Source: Saccharomonospora sp. CUA-673
GTDB lineage: Bacteria > Actinomycetota > Actinomycetes > Mycobacteriales > Pseudonocardiaceae
Direction of reading: 5' to 3'
NCBI RefSeq assembly: GCF_001942305.1
Contig: NZ_MKKE01000009.1
Location: 1 to 64,000, forward strand
Length of the DNA stretch: 64,000 nucleotides
Shown here: positions 43,291 to 52,989 of the stretch, in pieces
How positions within the stretch are numbered: the stretch's first letter is position 1
Layout of the letters: every line of letters starts with the position of its first letter
The notes under the pieces: model-generated
Told to the model about the DNA's origin: nothing
The model's database searches: none
The model's input: the letters and a program-made list of their open reading frames with translations, nothing else
Program-made: the position numbers and the translations under genes

Positions 43291-45721
43291 ATGAGCACCC
43301 TCTTCGATCTTCCTCCGGACCAGGGCAAGTACGCCGAGCTGACCGGCGACCTCAACCCGGCGCAGCGTGACGCCGTCGAGCACGCCGGCGCGCCGCTGCT
43401 CGTCGTCGCGGGCGCGGGGTCGGGCAAGACGCGGGTGCTCACCCGGCGGATCGCCTACCTGTTGGCCGCGCGCGGGGCCCAGCCCGGCCAGATCATGGCC
43501 ATCACGTTCACCAACAAGGCCGCCGCCGAGATGCGCGAGCGCGTCTCCGAGCTGGTCGGGCGGCGTTCCGGCGCGATGTGGGTGTCGACGTTCCACTCGA
43601 TGTGCGTGCGGGTGCTGCGACGCGAGGCGAAGACGCTCGAGATGTCGTCGAACTTCTCGATCTACGACGCGACGACGCCCGGCGGCTGCTGACGCTGGTG
43701 GCGCGCGATCTGGACCTCGATGCGAAGCGGTACCAGCCGCGGGCGCTCGCGGCGCACATCTCGAACCTCAAGAACGAGCTGATCGACTCCGAGTCGGCCG
43801 GTTCGCACGCCACCAACGACTTCGAGCGCCGCGCCGCGGAGGTCTACGTCGAGTACCAGCGCCGGTTGGCGCAGGCCAACGCGATGGACTTCGACGACCT
43901 GATCATGCGCACGGTCGAGCTGTTGCAGGCCTTCCCCGACGTCGCCGAGTACTACAGGCGCCGGTTCCGGCACGTGCTGGTCGACGAGTACCAGGACACC
44001 AACCACGCGCAGTACACGTTGGTGCGCGAGCTCGTGGGTACCGAGCCGACCGAGTCGGGCGTGCAGCCTGCGGAGCTGTGCGTCGTCGGTGACGCCGACC
44101 AGTCGATCTACGCGTTCCGCGGCGCCACGATCCGCAACATCGAGGAGTTCGAACGCGACTTCCCGAACGCGCGCACGATCCTGCTCGAGCAGAACTACCG
44201 GTCGACCCAGACGATCCTGTCGGCGGCCAACGCGGTCATCGCGCGCAACCCGAACCGCAGGGACAAGCGGCTGTGGACGTCCGAGGGCGACGGCGAGCGG
44301 ATCGTCGGCTACGTCGCCGACAACGAGCACGACGAGGCCGCGTTCGTCGCGGGCGAGATCGACGAGCTCGTCGACCAGGGCACGGTGGCCTACTCCGACG
44401 TGGCGGTCTTCTACCGCACCAACAACCAGTCGCGTGTGTTCGAGGAGATCTTCATCCGGCTCGGCCTGCCGTACCGCGTGGTCGGCGGCGTGCGGTTCTA
44501 CGAGCGCCGCGAGGTGCGCGACGCCCTCGCCTACCTGCGCGTGTTGGCCAATCCGGAGGACACGGTCACCTGCGGCGGATCCTGAACGTGCCCAAGCGCG
44601 GCATCGGCGACCGGGCCGAGGCGTGCGTGGCCACGCACGCCGAGCGGGAGCGCATCTCGTTCGCCTCCGCGCTGCGCGACGCCGTCGCCGACAAGGTGCC
44701 GATGCTCAACCCGCGTTCGCGCAAGGCGATCACGGCGTTCGTGGAGCTGCTCGACGGCCTGTACGAGCTGGTCGACTCCGGTGCCGAGGTCGCCGACGTC
44801 CTCGAGGCCGTGCTCGACCGCACCGGGTACCGCGCCGAGCTGGACTCCTCCGACGACCCGCAGGACGCCTCGCGGCTCGAGAACCTCGACGAGCTCGTCA
44901 CCGTGGCCAGGGAGTTCACCGAGTCGGCCGCCGAGGCGGCCGCACTCGCCCCGCCCGACGACGGCGAGACCGACGCCGTGGACGACGCGGGCGTGCCGGA
45001 ACCGGGCTCGCTGCCGGCGTTCCTCGAGCGCGTCTCGCTGGTCGCCGACGCCGATTCGATCCCCGAGTCCGACGGTGGTGACGAGGAGGACGACGACGAG
45101 GCCGACGACGGCGGTGTGGTCACGCTGATGACCGTGCACACGGCGAAGGGCCTCGAGTATCCCGTGGTGTTCGGGACGGGCTGGGAGGACGGCGTGTTCC
45201 CGCACCTGCGCGCACTGGGCGAGCCGAAGGAACTGGCCGAGGAACGCCGGCTCGCCTACGTCGCGATCACCCGCGCGCGCGAGCGGCTGTACCTCTCGCG
45301 CGCCCTGATGCGCACCCAGTGGGGTCAGCCCGCGGCCAACCCGGCCTCGCGGTTCCTCGACGAGATCCCGGCCGAGCTGATCGACTGGCGCAGGGAGGCT
45401 CCGACCTCGGACGGTGGCGGTTCGCCGCGTGCCGCGACGACGTGGGGCGGCCGGTCCGGGTTCGGCGCGGACTCGGCGCAGGCGAGGCTCGCCTCGGGCG
45501 GCATGCGCACCACCGGTTTCAAGGGCGTGCGGAACGACTGGAAGGACACGGTCGCGCTCAAGCTCGACGTGGGCGACCGGGTCAACCACGACAAGTACGG
45601 CCTCGGCACGGTCGTGTCGACCGACGGCACGGGCCCGCGGGCGACCGCCACGATCGATTTCGGCGCGGCCGGCACCGTGCGGTTGATGCTCATCGGCAGC
45701 GTGCCGATGCAGAAGCTCTGA
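43291..45721 (+). CDS. pcrA: ATP-dependent DNA helicase PcrA/UvrD1
   Basis: About 810 residues. SF1A helicase motifs in order: [12 protein letters not shown] (Q), [21 protein letters not shown] (I), [16 protein letters not shown] (Ia), [10 protein letters not shown] (II), [15 protein letters not shown] (III), LEQNYRST (IV), [18 protein letters not shown] (V) and [14 protein letters not shown] (VI). The C-terminal [16 protein letters not shown] is a Tudor-like RNA polymerase-binding domain. One G is missing near 43673 (YDADDARRLL) and one A near 44573 (TVNLRRIL). Roles: nucleotide excision repair and replication restart. Confidence 0.96.
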
Positions 45722-45743
45722 ACGTTCCGGGTTCGCGACGCCG

Positions 45744-45777
45744 GAGCTTCACTCGATCGTCTGTTCGAGTGAAGCTC
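45744..45777 (+). terminator. Terminator after pcrA
   Basis: GAGCTTCACTCGA pairs with TCGAGTGAAGCTC around an 8-base loop, 22 bases past the pcrA stop. Confidence 0.85.
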
Positions 45778-45823
45778 GCCGTCGGCGACTGATTTCTGTC
45801 GGGGCGCCACGCTAGCCTTGGTG

Positions 45824-45839
45824 TCGAACACAGGTTCGA
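45824..45839 (+). promoter_or_regulatory. LexA (SOS) box
   Basis: TCGAAC-ACAG-GTTCGA fits the actinobacterial SOS box TCGAAC-N4-GTTCGA exactly. A TAGCCT -10-like hexamer lies just upstream (45813-45818), so a plus-strand LexA-controlled transcript could start here. Confidence 0.75.
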
Positions 45840-45968
45840 GATCAAGGTGGGTTCGTGCAGGCAGACGGCAGAGGTGTCCTGAGTGCCGGCGTCCTGGACG
45901 ACGGTGTCCGGGGTGGCGATGTTCAGGGTGGCGATGTTCAGGACTGTGGTGTCCGGGGTGACGACAGC

Positions 45969-46004
45969 GAGAACGGCGCCGACCGGGACGGTGGCGCCGT
46001 TCTC
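45969..46004 (-). terminator. Terminator after the M23 peptidase gene
   Basis: GAGAACGGCGCC pairs exactly with GGCGCCGTTCTC around a 12-base loop. Positioned past the minus-strand peptidase stop. Confidence 0.75.
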
Positions 46005-46049
46005 ACGAGTGCTTGTTCGGTTGTCGAGCCGGGGAGCGTCGAGCCGAGG

Positions 46050-46918
46050 TCAGCCGACGGTCACGCCGTGCTCGGCGAGCCAGGGCAGCGGGTCGAGCTT
46101 CTCGCCGTTGTCGGAGGTCCAGACCTCGAAGTGGAGGTGCGGACCGGTCGACTGGCCCTCGTTGCCCATGATGGCGATCTGGTCACCGGCCTTGACCTGC
46201 TGGCCCTCGGAGACGTTGAAGCCGGCGACGTGGCCGTAGACGGTCACGATGCCGTCGTCGCGCTGCACCTTGACCCACTGGCCGAAACCGCTGGCGGGGC
46301 CGGCCTCGATGACCGTGCCGTCGGTCGCGGACAGGATCGGCGTGCCGATGCTGTTGGCGATGTCGATGCCGTAGTGGGTGGTGCCCCAGCGGGCGCGTAG
46401 CCGGAGGTGAAGCTGCCCTCGGCCGGGGAGACCACCTTCGGGCGGGCGGCCTCGATCGCGGCCTGCCTGCGCTCCTCGGCCTCGGCGGCGAGCCGGGCGT
46501 TGGTGCGCTCCGCGTTCTGGGTGATCTGCTCGGCCTCGGCGGACGCGCTCGCGGCCGAGGTTTCGGCGGATTCGCGCACCTGGAGCAGCTGCGGAGCGCT
46601 CACGGGGGTGTCTCCGCCCATTCCCATGGCCGCAGTCGCGTCATGGGAGTTCGCCAGCGGCGTCACATCGGTGTTGGTGTCCACCGCGCCGGACTGGGCT
46701 TCGTTGGAGGTTGTGGTTTGAAGGGTCTGACCTGCTGCGGCGGCGGCGAAAGCACCTGCGGCGACGGCCGCGACCATGACCCGTCCGCGCAGCGCGGAGG
46801 ACGGCGCGGGCAGCCGATGGGCGCCACGCGTACGCACGGTCGAATCGTCGACCCCGTCCAGCGCGTTCTCGAGCGCAGGCGAGGGTGCTTGGCCGCCGGG
46901 AGAGCGGTGTCGAGCCAA
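46050..46918 (-). CDS. M23 (LytM) family peptidase
   Basis: About 289 residues. N-terminal membrane or signal segment (RGRVMVAAVAAGAFAAAAAG) after a 45-residue cytoplasmic lead; a coiled coil (ESAETSAASASAEAEQITQN ... RLAAEAEERRQAA); then the LytM zinc domain with HYGIDIA and HLHFEVW. Cleaves peptidoglycan cross-links or activates amidases. One G is missing near 46395 (SGYGARWGTTHYGID). Start TTG 46918 (LARHRSPGG) is inferred from family N-termini; a GTG or ATG upstream is not excluded. Between pcrA and sucC as in mycobacteria (Rv0950c). Confidence 0.87.
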
Positions 46919-47458
46919 GGCGGGGGGCCTTCCGTTACTCGGGGGAGCCAGGTCGCGAACTCCGGGCGGGGGAACCGGTGGGCGATCTCGGGGGTGATCG
47001 CCCGTGTGGCACGCGCACCTCGGGGGGAGGTGACCGGCCACGTTGGTCCGTGATCTGACCGTAATGGGGACTGCGGGACAGTAACGAAGGGGCGCCGCGA
47101 GGGGCAAGGATGACGCGCGTCTTTCGGCCGTACGGGGAGTCTTCGCGCGGTCTGCCGGCGTGCGATCACGCAAGGTAGAGGCCCATTCCGAACCGACTGC
47201 GCCGTTGGTGTGAGTTGGGTTACACAAGCGCAACCGGAGGTTTGAACGTCGGGTTGTGGCCCGTTCGTTCGTCGTGTCCGGATCCCCGGCGGGGACGTGT
47301 GCCGCCTGCGATGGCACCGCTCTGTGTCGTTACCGTGCTGGCGGGAGTCCGCGTGCGCCCACGTCCGCCGTAGGCGGGGTGTGTGCGGCGTGGAATCCCT
47401 GGACAGCGGAGCCGCACAGGGCCCGAGGTGAGTCGATGCTGCAGGGGCGGATCTAGGC
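46919..47458. promoter_or_regulatory. Divergent leader region of the M23 peptidase and a membrane protein gene
   Basis: 540 bases with no convincing gene; long minus-strand frames here are arginine/proline-rich shadows. GTAAT (47061) and GTAAC (47081) lie 20 bases apart, and GTTAC is at 47219; MtrA-type sites use GTAAC repeats and MtrA is known to control envelope peptidases, so this is a possible but unproven link. A c-di-AMP riboswitch was looked for and not recognised. Confidence 0.45.
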
Positions 47459-49306
47459 GTGAACGATCTTCGGTCGAACGGCGGGCGGTCCCTGCTGACT
47501 GCCGCGCTGGTCGCTGCGGCCGCGGCGGCCGTGCTCGGGGTGCTGGGTGCGGTGCTGCCGGTCGTCGACGGCGCCGAACGCGGGCTGTCGGCCGCGCTCG
47601 CCGTGCCCATGACGGCCGTGCTGGCCGCGCTGCCGGTGGCGCTGGCGGGCGCGTTCGCCGCACGCGGACGCCCCGGCGTCGCCGTGGGTGTGCTCGTCGG
47701 CGCGGCCGCGCTCGCGCCGGGCAGGGCGGTGCTGGACCTGCAGTTCGCCGCCGACCCGTCGCGGGCTCTGCGTCCCGAGCTGTACGTGCCCACGGATCTG
47801 CAGGCCCATGAGCCAGCGATCGGACTGTGGCTGCTCGTCGCCGGGCACGTCGTCGCCGCTGTCGCCGGTCTGCTCGCCGTCCGCGCCCGCGAGGGTGCGG
47901 CGGTGGCCGAGCCCGTCTTCGGTGCGTCCGCCTCGGCAGGCGACATCTCCGGTCCCGCGGGCGACACCCCCGACGAGAACGACGGCCGGGGCGTGCCCGA
48001 CGACGGGTCGACGAACCGGCTGACCGCCGTGGTGCTCGTGGCCGTCGTCGCCGCGATCGGCCTGTTGATGCAGCCGATGGTGTCCGACGACGTCTATCTC
48101 CTGGCGCAGAACGCGTTCGAGGGGCCGGTGGTCGCGATGGCCGGCTACCTGCTGCTCGCGGCCGCGCTGCCGTTGGCCGCCGCGGTCGCCGTGTCGACGA
48201 ACGACCGCTCCGGCGCCGCCGGCACGCTGTACGGCCTCGCCGCGGGCGGGGCGGCCGTCGCCGTGCCCGCGGTCGTCTCGGGTCTGGCCGCCGACGTGGT
48301 CGGCGTCGACGTCGGACCGTTCGTGGCGCTGGCGGGACTGCTGGGTCTCGTGGCGGCCGCCGCGCTGCCCGCCCGCACCCGAGGCGCCGCATCCGACTCC
48401 GCCGGTGCGGCCGTGCGGCTGCCGGGCGGCACGGGAATGTCGGTGACCACCGGCGCGCTCGCCGTCGTGACCGGCGTACTGGCGGTCGTCGGCGCGCTGA
48501 TGCCGCAGCTGGCCGTCGAGGCCGACCTCGCGCCTCCCGAGAGTCCTGCCCGGTGGACCTTGCTGGCCGCGGGCGTGCTCGTCGGCGTCCTCGGCCTGGT
48601 GATCGCCGCGGCGCCCGCGGTCGGGACGCGGGTCGCGGTCGGTGTCCGGCCGACGCTGTCGGTGGCGTGGGTGTCGGTGCTCGTGGCGGGCACGGCGGTG
48701 CTCGACACGGCCGTGACGGCCACCGGTTCCGCTGGCGGCATCGCCTCGCCCGGGCCCGGCGTCGTCTGGACCTGGAGCGCCATGCTGCTGGCCGCCGTGA
48801 CCGCGGTGTGCTCGGTGATCACGGGCGCCGTGCAGCGCGACGCCGAACTGGACACCGACACCGGCGCCACCTCCACCACCTCCACCACCGACACCGAGGG
48901 CGCCCAGGGCGCCGCCACCCGCCCGTCGCCGGTCCTGCTCGCCTCGCTGGCCGGGACGGGACTGCTGGCCGTAGCGGCGTTCGCCTTCCCGGTCCTGACG
49001 GCGTCCGGCTACACCGCGGCCGGGTTGTGGTCGCGGCTGGGCACACCGTCGTGGGGGCTGCTCGCGGCGGTGCTGGTCGTCCTCGGCGCGCTGGCGCTGG
49101 TTCCGCGGAGCAGGCCGGCCGCGGCGGTGGGTCTGCTCGCCGGGGTGGGCGTGGTGGTGGCGCTGCGGGCCGCGGCGTTGCCGTTGATGCGCGGCGAGCT
49201 CGACGCGGCCACCGCCGGCATGGGGTTCTGGTTCGGTTTCGCCGCCCTCGTCGCCGTGGTCGTGACCGGGATGGTCGCGGCGCTCGGCGGGCCCGCGCGG
49301 CGCTGA
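47459..49306 (+). CDS. Polytopic membrane protein, unknown
   Basis: 615 residues, intact. About 14 hydrophobic segments rich in Ala/Val/Gly/Leu (SLLTAALVAAAAAAVLGVLG, LTAVVLVAVVAAIGLLMQPM, GLWSRLGTPSWGLLAAVLVV and others), separated by short loops with two acidic linkers (DTPDENDGRG; DTDTGATSTTSTTDTEGAQ). No transporter signature recognised. GTG 47459 follows GGGGCGG. Between the M23 gene and sucC; a role in the envelope is only a guess. Confidence 0.7.
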   Translation: MNDLRSNGGRSLLTAALVAAAAAAVLGVLGAVLPVVDGAERGLSAALAVPMTAVLAALPVALAGAFAARGRPGVAVGVLVGAAALAPGRAVLDLQFAADPSRALRPELYVPTDLQAHEPAIGLWLLVAGHVVAAVAGLLAVRAREGAAVAEPVFGASASAGDISGPAGDTPDENDGRGVPDDGSTNRLTAVVLVAVVAAIGLLMQPMVSDDVYLLAQNAFEGPVVAMAGYLLLAAALPLAAAVAVSTNDRSGAAGTLYGLAAGGAAVAVPAVVSGLAADVVGVDVGPFVALAGLLGLVAAAALPARTRGAASDSAGAAVRLPGGTGMSVTTGALAVVTGVLAVVGALMPQLAVEADLAPPESPARWTLLAAGVLVGVLGLVIAAAPAVGTRVAVGVRPTLSVAWVSVLVAGTAVLDTAVTATGSAGGIASPGPGVVWTWSAMLLAAVTAVCSVITGAVQRDAELDTDTGATSTTSTTDTEGAQGAATRPSPVLLASLAGTGLLAVAAFAFPVLTASGYTAAGLWSRLGTPSWGLLAAVLVVLGALALVPRSRPAAAVGLLAGVGVVVALRAAALPLMRGELDAATAGMGFWFGFAALVAVVVTGMVAALGGPARR

Positions 49307-49616
49307 TTCGCACCGAGTTCCGACCCGGGTTCGACGCCGGGTTCTGGCGAAAAGGAAAAATCGCATTCCGGCCGGGCTCTGCCGCCCCCGGCGGCTACTG
49401 TTCGGTAACTCCTGTGTGGCGTCCGGCTGAATGCTTCAAGGCGAGGGCGATCTGCGCCACAGTCCCAGCTCAGAGCGTTTTTGGTGACCGAGTTCACCAG
49501 AGGCGGGCGCGTCGCGCCGAGGCCGGCTCGATAGGGTCGTCCCCGTCCGGCAGCACGGTTTGTGACAAGAAGTCTTTGCAAACCACAGTGGCGTGTGTCG
49601 TCAGGAGACAGAAGTA
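49307..49616 (+). promoter_or_regulatory. sucCD upstream region
   Basis: 310 bases without a gene. It contains AT-richer stretches (GAAAAGGAAAAATCGCATTC near 49350; AAGAAGTCTTTGCAAACCAC near 49567) consistent with promoter DNA, and AGGAGACAGAAGTA before the sucC GTG. No operator recognised. Confidence 0.5.
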
Positions 49617-50782
49617 GTGGACCTCTACGAATATCAGGCGAAGGATCTCTTCGCCGCTCACGGCGTGCCGGTGCTTCCCGGCGCGTGGCGAGTACCCCGG
49701 AGGAAGCACAGGCCGCGGCTGAGCAGATCGGCGGCCAGGTCGTCGTCAAGTCGCAGGTGAAGATCGGCGGCCGTGGCAAGGCGGGCGGCGTCAAGCTGGC
49801 CGAGAACCCTGCCGAGGCCAAGGAGAAGGCCGAGGCCATCCTCGGCCTGGACATCAAGGGTCACATCACGCGGCGCGTGCTGGTGACCGAGGCGTCGGAC
49901 ATCGCCGAGGAGTACTACTTCTCGTTCCTGCTCGACCGCGCGAACCGCACCTTCCTCGCGATGGCCTCCGCCGAAGGCGGCGTGGAGATCGAGCAGCTGG
50001 CCGTCGAGCGCCCGGAGGCGCTGGCCCGCGTGGCCGTCGACCCCATCGAGGGCATCGACAAGGCCAAGGCCCTCGACATCCTCACCCAGGGCAACTTCCC
50101 CGAGGCCGTCAAGGACGAGGCCGCGGACGTCGTCGTCAAGCTGTGGGAGACCTTCGTGGCCGAGGACGCCACGCTGGTCGAGATCAACCCGCTGGTGCGC
50201 GACCCGCAGGACAAGATCGTCGCTCTCGACGGCAAGGTGACCCTCGACGAGAACGCCGGTTTCCGGCACCCGAACCACGAGGGCCTCGTCGACAAGGACG
50301 CCGAGGACCCGCTGGAGGCCAAGGCCAAGGCGAAGGACCTCAACTACGTCAAGCTCGACGGCCAGGTCGGCATCATCGGTAACGGTGCCGGTCTCGTGAT
50401 GTCCACTCTGGACGTCGTGGCCTACGCGGGCGAGAACCACGGTGGCGTGAAGCCGGCGAACTTCCTCGACATCGGTGGCGGCGCCTCGGCCGAGGTCATG
50501 GCCGCCGGTCTGGACGTCATCCTCGGTGACCCGGACGTCAAGAGCGTGTTCGTCAACGTCTTCGGTGGCATCACCGCCTGCGACGCCGTCGCGAACGGCA
50601 TCGTCGAGGCGCTGAAGATCCTGGGTGACGACGCGACCAAGCCCCTCGTTGTGCGCCTGGACGGCAACAACGTCGAGGAAGGCCGCCGCATCCTGGACGC
50701 CGCGAACCACCCGCTGGTCACCCAGGTGGACACCATGGACAACGCGGCGGACAAGGCCGCCGAGCTGGCGGCAGGAGCGTAA
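49617..50782 (+). CDS. sucC: Succinyl-CoA synthetase beta subunit
   Basis: About 388 residues. ATP-grasp domain: [22 protein letters not shown] at the N-terminus, [26 protein letters not shown] (metal ligands) and [13 protein letters not shown]-terminal CoA-ligase-like domain with [18 protein letters not shown]. Forms succinyl-CoA from succinate (or the reverse) in the TCA cycle with SucD. One C is missing near 49685 ([11 protein letters not shown]), so the first 24 codons are in another frame. GTG 49617 follows AGGAG. sucD begins 5 bases after its stop. Confidence 0.96.
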
Positions 50783-50787
50783 GAGAC

Positions 50788-51675
50788 ATGTCGATCTTCC
50801 TCGATTCCAGCAGCAAGGTCATCGTTCAGGGCATCACCGGGTCCGAGGGCACCAAGCACGCGACCAAGATGATCGCCTCCGGCACGAACATCGTCGGCGG
50901 TGTCAACGCCCGCAAGGCCGGGCAGACCGTGACCATCGCCGAGAAGGACCTCACCGTCTTCGGTTCGGTGTCCGAGGCGATGGCCGAGACCGGTGCCGAC
51001 GTCAGCGTGATCTTCGTTCCGCCGAAGTTCGCCAAGGACGCGGTCATCGAAGCCATCGACGCCGAGATCCCGCTCGCGGTCGTCATCACCGAGGGCATCC
51101 CGGTGCACGACGCCGCGTACTTCTGGGCGCACGCCAAGGCCAAGGGCAACAAGACCCGGATCATCGGCCCGAACTGCCCGGGCATCATCTCGCCGGCGCA
51201 GTCCAACGCGGGCATCATCCCGGCGAACATCACCGGCGCCGGTCGCATCGGCCTCGTGTCGAAGTCGGGCACGCTGACGTACCAGATGATGTACGAGCTG
51301 CGTGACATCGGCTTCTCGACGTGCGTCGGCATCGGCGGTGACCCGATCATCGGCACCACGCACATCGACGCCCTCGAGGCGTTCCAGGCCGACCCGGAGA
51401 CCGACGTCATCGTGATGATCGGTGAGATCGGCGGCGACGCCGAGGAGCGGGCCGCCGACTTCATCTCCGAGAACGTGACGAAGCCGGTCGTCGGCTACGT
51501 CGCGGGCTTCACCGCCCCGGAGGGCAAGACGATGGGCCACGCCGGCGCGATCGTCTCCGGTTCCGCGGGCACGGCGCAGGCCAAGAAGGAGGCCCTCGAG
51601 GCCGCGGGCGTGAAGGTCGGCAAGACGCCGACCGAGACCGCCGACCTGGCCAGGGAGCTGTACAAGGCTCTGTAG
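50788..51675 (+). CDS. sucD: Succinyl-CoA synthetase alpha subunit
   Basis: 295 residues, intact. CoA-binding Rossmann domain ([27 protein letters not shown]), [20 protein letters not shown]-type loop ([11 protein letters not shown]) and phospho-histidine in [13 protein letters not shown] 50788 follows GGAGCGTAAGAGAC. Operon with sucC. A terminator follows. Confidence 0.97.
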   Translation: MSIFLDSSSKVIVQGITGSEGTKHATKMIASGTNIVGGVNARKAGQTVTIAEKDLTVFGSVSEAMAETGADVSVIFVPPKFAKDAVIEAIDAEIPLAVVITEGIPVHDAAYFWAHAKAKGNKTRIIGPNCPGIISPAQSNAGIIPANITGAGRIGLVSKSGTLTYQMMYELRDIGFSTCVGIGGDPIIGTTHIDALEAFQADPETDVIVMIGEIGGDAEERAADFISENVTKPVVGYVAGFTAPEGKTMGHAGAIVSGSAGTAQAKKEALEAAGVKVGKTPTETADLARELYKAL

Positions 51676-51696
51676 AGCGAGTTCTCTCAGCAGCAC

Positions 51697-51730
51697 AGGG
51701 GCCGGGCACCGCACGCGGTGTCCGGCCCTT
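51697..51730 (+). terminator. Terminator after sucD
   Basis: AGGGGCCGGGCACCGC pairs with GCGGTGTCCGGCCCTT (one mismatch) around a 2-base gap, 21 bases past the stop. Confidence 0.8.
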
Positions 51731-51963
51731 GGCATGCGTGGGACGGTGGCTGTGTGTCCGTACCGGTGCAGAGGTGGCGGAACCCGGCGGGCGAATCGTC
51801 CGTCTAACCGGCGGGGGTTCCCGGCGGTGCGCTAACGTCCGTGCTGTGGTCGTCGGCCGGCCGACGATCGACGGCCGGAGGCGACCCGAAACCCCGGGTG
51901 TGCACGGCAGGGCGACCAGGACCCGCCGTGTCTGCGAGCGAGAACCACGACAGGAGAACACGG

Positions 51964-52782
51964 ATGAGCTTCCCGAGCGGTGGCCCCGGTACGGGCGGAT
52001 TCCCCGGCCAGGGACCGCAGCAGCCGCAGCAGCAGGCGCAGCAGCCTCACCAGCCGCAGCAATCATTCCCGGGGCAGCCCGTGGCTCCGGCCGGCGGCGG
52101 TGGGCTGAAGCTCGGCCTGCCGCAGATCCTCTTCCTGGCGACGGCCGGGCTGGGTCTGGTCATCCTCTTCCTGGGTTTCATGAACGTCTACGTCGCGCCC
52201 GGTGGAAATGCGGGGATCTCGTTCTATGCGGGCAGTGCGGGCTGGGCGCCCGCCCTGTACTTCCTCAGCGGTCTCGTCGCCGCGTTGACGATCGTTCCGG
52301 GCGACAAGCACAAGCCCGGGGCGTGGCCCGCGCTCATCGCGATCGCCGTGACGTTCCCGTTCCTGTTCTTCACGTTCTCCGTCGACTACGACCTCGGCGC
52401 CGGCGCGATCATCGTGCTGATCGTCGGCATCATCCAGATGCTCGCGGCGGTGGCGGCGTTCCTGTTCGACGAGAACATCATCAAGCCGCCGCAGCCGAAG
52501 CCGGCACAGCCCGCGCAGCCCGGCCCGTACGGCCAGCCGGGCCCGGGCGGCTACCCGGGCCAGCACTCCGGGCCGCAGTCGGGTGGGTTCGCGCAGCAGG
52601 GCCAGCCGCCGCAGCCGGTGAACCCACACGCGCAGCCGACGGCGTACGCACCGCAGCAGGGCCAGTTCTTCCAGCCGCAGCAGGACCCGAGCCAGACCCA
52701 GGGTCAGCAGGCGCAGGGCCAGCAGGGTGGCCAGCAGGGCCAGCTGGGCGAGCCGGGCCAGGGGCCGCAGCAGGGAGCGTGA
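51964..52782 (+). CDS. DUF5336 membrane protein
   Basis: 272 residues, intact. Gly/Pro/Gln-rich N-terminus, four membrane segments (LPQILFLATAGLGLVILFLG; AGWAPALYFLSGLVAALTIV; WPALIAIAVTFPFLFFTFSV; AGAIIVLIVGIIQMLAAVAA) and a long Gln/Gly/Pro C-tail (QQGQQGGQQGQ). Same layout and position after sucCD as mycobacterial Rv0954, the 34-kDa antigen family. Function not established. AGGAGAACACGG precedes ATG 51964. Confidence 0.85.
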   Translation: MSFPSGGPGTGGFPGQGPQQPQQQAQQPHQPQQSFPGQPVAPAGGGGLKLGLPQILFLATAGLGLVILFLGFMNVYVAPGGNAGISFYAGSAGWAPALYFLSGLVAALTIVPGDKHKPGAWPALIAIAVTFPFLFFTFSVDYDLGAGAIIVLIVGIIQMLAAVAAFLFDENIIKPPQPKPAQPAQPGPYGQPGPGGYPGQHSGPQSGGFAQQGQPPQPVNPHAQPTAYAPQQGQFFQPQQDPSQTQGQQAQGQQGGQQGQLGEPGQGPQQGA

Positions 52783-52832
52783 CCGTCCGCCGGCACCAGC
52801 GGCGCCGGTCCGACTACCACAGATAGACAGCG

Positions 52833-52879
52833 CGCACGCGGCGTCCACGGCCGAACACCGGCTGTGGACGCCGCGTGCG
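52833..52879 (+). terminator. Terminator after the DUF5336 gene
   Basis: CGCACGCGGCGTCCAC pairs exactly with GTGGACGCCGCGTGCG. Confidence 0.85.
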
Positions 52880-52989
52880 TTGTAGGGCCGGTTGTTCGGC
52901 CGGTGTGAGGGAACCCGGTCGGGCGAACGTGATTCTCGTCAGAGGGTGGCGCGCGGCGTGGCGCCTGCTGGGGTGCGACACCGTTTGCG

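Larger units (their letters stand above)
45722..46049. other. Intergenic region pcrA-M23 peptidase
   Basis: 328 bases between convergent genes. It holds two terminators (45744-45777, 45969-46004), a LexA-type site (45824-45839) and a perfect 15-bp tandem duplication of GGTGGCGATGTTCAG (45912-45926, 45927-45941). A weak plus-strand frame from GTG 45855 behind AAGGTGGG follows the LexA site. Confidence 0.7.

Noticed and set aside
45855-46400. Plus-strand frame behind the LexA box as a full gene
   Set aside because: Most of it is antisense to the M23 peptidase gene with Val/Gly/Asp-rich content; only the first about 60 codons are free, and no family is recognisable.
46919-47458. c-di-AMP (ydaO-type) riboswitch before the M23 peptidase gene
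   Set aside because: Such riboswitches are known before envelope hydrolases, but I could not match the conserved core in the minus-strand leader. A covariance-model search would decide.
47453-49366. Minus-strand frame opposite the 615-residue membrane protein
   Set aside because: His/Arg/Gly-rich shadow without domains, whereas the plus strand encodes regular membrane segments with a start and ribosome site.
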